A stretch of 17,769 nucleotides of DNA, taken from contig SXPO01000153.1 of assembly GCA_005793285.1 (NCBI GenBank), forward strand, positions 1-17,769. Reading direction: 5' to 3'. The first letter of the stretch is position 1. Every line of letters begins with the position of its first letter. Positions 14,444 to 17,769 of this stretch are shown here, one piece after another. The stretch is from Nitrospiraceae bacterium (GTDB lineage Bacteria > Nitrospirota > Nitrospiria > Nitrospirales > Nitrospiraceae). Made by a program: the position numbers and the translations under genes. Below the pieces are notes generated by a model, which saw only the letters and a list, made by a program, of their open reading frames with translations, was not told the DNA's origin and did not search any database.

Positions 14444-16231
14444 ATGCGAGGGATGTTTTCACAAAGAATGGTTGTTGGAATGGCTAGTACGGCTATTCTC
14501 CTCTTGCTCGGATGCGCACAGCCTCCCACCGAGCAATTGGGAGCTGCACAGCAAGCCTTGGATGTTGCCAAGGCTGCCGGTGCTGCAGACTACGCGAAAA
14601 ATGACTTCACCGCGCTCGAACAGCAATTTTCTTTCGCAAAGAACGAATTGACCAAACAAGAGAACGTTCTCCCTATTTTCCGGTCCTACACGGATGCGGA
14701 CAAGATGCTGCGTAATGTCGTCGAATCCGGCGGGCGCGTAGCGGTCAAGGCTGCTCAAGGCAAAGAGTCTGCCAAGACGGCAGTTCTCGCCACGGAACAA
14801 GAGGCCGGGCAGGTCGTGGCGTCGGTGAAGGAGCTAATAGCTAAGGCGCCGACCGGGAAAGCGCGGGCCGCTATGGAAACGATCAAGCAAGACGTAGAGG
14901 GACTGGAGACAAGTTTCAATGCGGTTCATCATCTCATCGAGATGGGGGACTACTTCGGGGCTGAGATCCAAGCCAAAGCGGTCGGATCCTCGCCAACCTG
15001 GGCTCTCTCCAGCATCCCTGCGCTTGAGCGAAAAGACGAGATCGGCTACCTAACCAGGGTAATGCACCAAATGGGCGTGCAGATCCAGAGTCATCTCGAA
15101 CAGGTCGCACGTTCGGAAGCGGCGCTCCGCGTACTTAATGATAATCTCTCCGCATCGGAGTCGAAATACCGTGGGCTGGTGGACAACGCCCCTTTCGGCA
15201 TTTTCACGACCAGCGGCACGAAAATCACCTTCAGCAATCGCTATAACCAAACCCTCGCGGGACTTGACCCGGATCACGTCACCGACCCGGACACGTTTCG
15301 CCAATGGATTCATCCGGAAGATCGCGAACGGGTTCTGTCCGAGTTTGCTCAAGCCGTGGAGACCATCCTCCCCTACGAAACGGTCTTTCGATTTCTTCAT
15401 GAGAACGGCTCGGTGCGGAAGGTATTGAGTCGCCGGATTCCCATCGAGCAAGGGACGCCCCGCACGCCCGTGTATATCGGATTCAATATCGATATCACGG
15501 CGCTGGATCAGATGCAGACCAGCCTCAGTCGCGCCGAGCGCCTGGCGACACTCGGCCAGGTCGCGGCCGGCATTGCCCATGAAATCAGGAACCCGCTGGT
15601 GGGGATCGGGGCCAACGCATTTCTCCTCCTGGACGAATTTGACGTATCGGACCCGCGGCATGCTGATTTGGAAATGATCTTGAAAGAAACCAAACGGCTG
15701 GATCGCATCGTCAATCAAATCGTCGACTATGCCCGCCCGCGGGAACTCGCACCGGAGCTCTGCCCCTTGGATGACCTGCTCAACGAAGCCATCAAGTTAC
15801 TCGACTCGACCCTCACCGCCAAGCGCCTGACGGTCGCACGCGCGCTCCCTCCCACCCTAGCCAGGTTCCAGGCCGATCGCGACCAAATCAAGCAAGTACT
15901 CTTGAACGTCTTTCAAAATGCGATTGACGCCTCCCGTAATGGAACCGCCATTGACCTAACTGCCGTGGAACTCCCGCGCGGCCAACAGGCAGGCATCGTA
16001 ATCAAAGTCACGGATCACGGCGTCGGAATTCCCGACGAGGCACTCACGCATGTGTTCGAACCATTTTTCACGAGAGGGAAGAAGCACGGAACGGGGCTGG
16101 GACTGGCGATCTGCCGGAATATCATCGAGAGCCATGGGGGAGACATCCAGATCACCAGCGAAGTCGGGAAAGGGACGAGCGTCAGAATCTGGCTCCCGCT
16201 CCGCCAAGAATTCCAATTCGTCGAGGGATAA
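14444..16231 (+). CDS. Chimeric lipoprotein-PAS-histidine kinase
   Basis: 595 residues, one intact frame with a good ribosome site. Residues 1-24 are a lipoprotein signal ending LLLGC (Cys24). Residues 25-180 are an Ala/Lys/Glu-rich helical region (LGAAQQALDVAKAAGA, FRSYTDADKMLRN, LIAKAPTGKARA) resembling DUF4398-type lipoproteins. At about 181-195 this changes abruptly to the second half of a HAMP domain (RKDEIGYLTRVMHQMG), then a PAS domain (about 238-355), HisKA with His379 (GIAHEIRNPLVG), and HATPase with N492 (NVFQNAIDA), DHGVGIP, FEPFFT and GTGLGLAI. No membrane helix lies between the lipoprotein part and the HAMP half, so an exported lipid-anchored N-terminus and a cytoplasmic kinase do not fit together. 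If the signal is not processed, the N-terminal helix may instead anchor the protein in the inner membrane. It is coupled to the regulator 3 bp downstream. Confidence 0.85.
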   Translation: MRGMFSQRMVVGMASTAILLLLGCAQPPTEQLGAAQQALDVAKAAGAADYAKNDFTALEQQFSFAKNELTKQENVLPIFRSYTDADKMLRNVVESGGRVAVKAAQGKESAKTAVLATEQEAGQVVASVKELIAKAPTGKARAAMETIKQDVEGLETSFNAVHHLIEMGDYFGAEIQAKAVGSSPTWALSSIPALERKDEIGYLTRVMHQMGVQIQSHLEQVARSEAALRVLNDNLSASESKYRGLVDNAPFGIFTTSGTKITFSNRYNQTLAGLDPDHVTDPDTFRQWIHPEDRERVLSEFAQAVETILPYETVFRFLHENGSVRKVLSRRIPIEQGTPRTPVYIGFNIDITALDQMQTSLSRAERLATLGQVAAGIAHEIRNPLVGIGANAFLLLDEFDVSDPRHADLEMILKETKRLDRIVNQIVDYARPRELAPELCPLDDLLNEAIKLLDSTLTAKRLTVARALPPTLARFQADRDQIKQVLLNVFQNAIDASRNGTAIDLTAVELPRGQQAGIVIKVTDHGVGIPDEALTHVFEPFFTRGKKHGTGLGLAICRNIIESHGGDIQITSEVGKGTSVRIWLPLRQEFQFVEG

Positions 16232-16234
16232 CGT

Positions 16235-17623
16235 ATGCAACTGACCATCTTTGTGACCGATGATGAACCGGCTATTCGCAATGCGATCATCAAACGACTG
16301 ACAAGAAAACAACATCGGGTTGTCGGATTCGAGTCGGGCGACGCGCTGCTGGCTGCCCTGCCACAAGAAATTCCCGATCTCATCCTGCTCGACCTCAAGA
16401 TGCCAGGCCTCAGCGGCCTGGACACCCTTAGAAAGCTTCGTCCCCTGGCCCCCCATGCCCTGGTCATCCTGCTCACGGCCTATGGCACTGTGCAAGACGC
16501 GGTCGATACCATGAAACTCGGCGCCTATGATTTCCTCATCAAGACCGTCGATCTGGACACCATCGAACCGGTGCTCGACCGTGCGATCGATCTCTTACGC
16601 CTCCGCCGTCGTCTCGCCGTAGAGACCGAGCACCAGGGCAGCCACTATGCGTTATCCAGCCTGGAAGCCCATAGTCCCGCCATGCAACAGATCCTGGCCC
16701 AAGTACGGGATGTCGCCACGAATCCGAAGTCCTCGGTGCTGCTCCTGGGCGAGACAGGAACGGGGAAGGAATATCTTGCTCGTATCCTGCATCATAACGG
16801 AGCGCGGGCGGCAGGCCCCTTTATCGATGTCAACTGCACCGCCCTCCCGCGAGAGCTATTCGAAAGCGAGCTGTTTGGCTTTGAACGAGGCGCGTTCACC
16901 GGAGCGGTCCAACGAAAGATCGGGCTGCTCGAAAAGGCGGAAGGCGGAAGCTTGTTTCTCGATGAAATCGGCGACTTGGATCTGGCCCTGCAAGCCAAAC
17001 TGCTGCGGGTGATTCAGGAACGCACGATTCGACGCCTGGGGGGAACGGATGATATCGCCGTGGATTTTCGGCTCATCGCCGCGACCAATTGCGACCTCAA
17101 AAAAGCGGTGGCTAACGGACGCTTTCGGGAAGACCTCTATTTCCGCTTAAATGTCGTCTCATTCGAACTGCCTCCATTGCGGAAGCACGTCGAGGATATT
17201 GCGCCCCTCTGCCGGAGGGCGGTCATCCGATACGGCAAGGAGTTCGGAAAGGACGTAGTCGATATTGACCCGGAAGCCATGGCGCTATTGCGCACGTATC
17301 TCTATCCGGGAAATATTCGTGAGCTGCACAATATCATCGAGCGGGCCATGATCTTCTGCCATGGCACCATGCTGACCGTCGATAACCTGCCGGCCGAACT
17401 CAGACAGAGACAGGAGCCAGTGGTCGTGAGCGTCGTGGAAGGCGACGAACGGCTGCTCCGGCTCGAATCGAAATTGGGGAAGCAATCCCTAGCCGATATC
17501 GAGCAGGCGATCATTCAGGAGGTCCTCAGGCTGTCGGACTACAATAAAACGACTGCCGCCAGGTATCTGGGCCTCACGAGGTTCGCGCTGGATCGGCGCC
17601 TCAAAAAGATCGTCGACGAATAA
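16235..17623 (+). CDS. NtrC-type sigma-54-dependent response regulator
   Basis: 462 residues, starting 3 bp after the kinase stop with GAGGG about 8 bases upstream. Receiver: FVTDDE, Asp53 (LILLDLKMP), Thr81 (LTAYGT) and Lys103; the usual Lys-Pro is Lys-Thr here (LIKTVD). AAA+ domain: Walker A GETGTGKE (172-179), GAFTGA (219-224), Walker B LFLDE (240-244). C-terminal Fis-type helix-turn-helix (KTTAARYLGLTRFALDRRLK). It is the expected partner of the chimeric kinase. Because that operon has its own sigma-54-type promoter with upstream palindromes, this regulator may activate its own operon, or the regulator at 12155 may do so. Both share the domain layout but differ in the DNA-binding domain. 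Confidence 0.9.
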   Translation: MQLTIFVTDDEPAIRNAIIKRLTRKQHRVVGFESGDALLAALPQEIPDLILLDLKMPGLSGLDTLRKLRPLAPHALVILLTAYGTVQDAVDTMKLGAYDFLIKTVDLDTIEPVLDRAIDLLRLRRRLAVETEHQGSHYALSSLEAHSPAMQQILAQVRDVATNPKSSVLLLGETGTGKEYLARILHHNGARAAGPFIDVNCTALPRELFESELFGFERGAFTGAVQRKIGLLEKAEGGSLFLDEIGDLDLALQAKLLRVIQERTIRRLGGTDDIAVDFRLIAATNCDLKKAVANGRFREDLYFRLNVVSFELPPLRKHVEDIAPLCRRAVIRYGKEFGKDVVDIDPEAMALLRTYLYPGNIRELHNIIERAMIFCHGTMLTVDNLPAELRQRQEPVVVSVVEGDERLLRLESKLGKQSLADIEQAIIQEVLRLSDYNKTTAARYLGLTRFALDRRLKKIVDE

Positions 17624-17630
17624 CCGTCAC

Positions 17631-17769
17631 TCACGAAGGATTCGGCGACACGAACACCAAGACTTTCAGCCGCTGGTCCGTATGGTTCTTCACCCCATGT
17701 TCCTCCCCGGCCGGCGCCATCGTCCCCTGCCCTGAACCCAGCACCCGTTTCTCTGCCCCGACCTGAAAC
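17631..17769 (-). CDS. Cupin-domain protein, C-terminal end only
   Basis: The minus-strand frame is open at the window edge and ends at TGA 17631-17633. The 46 visible residues include GSGQGTMAPAGEEHGVKNHT and RLKVLVFVSPNPS, the pattern of the second cupin motif (G..PAG..H...N) and the closing strand of a small single-domain cupin. The His and Asn positions suit a metal-binding or sugar/acid-binding barrel. It converges with the second regulator gene, with only 7 bp between stops. Substrate unknown. Confidence 0.6.
   Translation of the reverse strand, partial: FQVGAEKRVLGSGQGTMAPAGEEHGVKNHTDQRLKVLVFVSPNPS

Noticed and set aside
14984..14989. BamHI site (GGATCC) at the lipoprotein-kinase junction, suggesting a cloning artefact
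   Set aside because: A single 6-bp site is expected by chance and no vector sequence is present. It is noted only because of its position.
15050..15718. 222-residue minus-strand frame
   Set aside because: It is entirely antisense to the HAMP/PAS/HisKA part of the kinase and is a by-product of its codon use.
1..17769. tRNA, rRNA, CRISPR array, transposase or phage genes
   Set aside because: None was found on reading both strands. The only notable repeats are the palindromes and hairpins listed.

Overview
The window is a GC-rich chromosomal stretch. Its gene content (DUF4398-like lipoprotein sequence, a DcaP-like porin, a cupredoxin/carboxypeptidase-regulatory protein, several tiny two-CxxC zinc proteins, NtrC-type two-component pairs) suggests a Nitrospira-like member of Nitrospirota. 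That assignment is inference from family mix and style; no rRNA or marker gene is present.

Layout. 1-2779 (+): the end of an HMA-like protein, an outer-membrane barrel interrupted by an in-frame TAG, a lone solute-binding lipoprotein, and a secreted Tll0287-like haem protein. 2793-3854 (-): a solitary receiver domain with no usable start, next to a 15-bp perfect inverted repeat, then a small zinc-ribbon protein and a small unknown protein. 4143-6867 (+): a porin behind a sigma-54-type promoter, then a secreted cupredoxin. 6868-8056: no convincing gene. 8057-8959 (+): a run of very small genes that abut through ATGA/TGATG overlaps. Two are intact CxxC-17-CxxC proteins; the ones between look decayed. 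8971-10659 (+): an ABC-transporter-like gene with a TAA in the middle and every ATPase motif altered. 10766-13513 (+): a PAS histidine kinase with a frameshift, coupled to an intact sigma-54 response regulator. 13524-14012 (+): an enhancer palindrome, a sigma-54-type promoter and a small TPR-like gene frameshifted in a C run. 14216-17623 (+): two tandem enhancer palindromes, a sigma-54-type promoter, a chimeric lipoprotein/histidine kinase and a second sigma-54 response regulator. 17631-17769 (-): the end of a cupin protein.

How it may work together. The two NtrC-type regulators both keep GAFTGA and need sigma-54. Three sigma-54-type promoters lie in the same window. Two of them carry a TCTGCA-N5-TGCAG[A/C] palindrome at exactly the same distance upstream, which suggests one local activator drives both the TPR-like gene and the second kinase/regulator pair. 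The most unusual gene is that kinase (14444-16231): a lipoprotein N-terminus replaces the membrane sensor and leads straight into a half HAMP, PAS and kinase core.

At least seven genes carry nonsense codons, frameshifts or a lost start. Either this is a patch of gene decay or the assembly has base errors. Read mapping would decide between these, and every lesion reported below depends on that.
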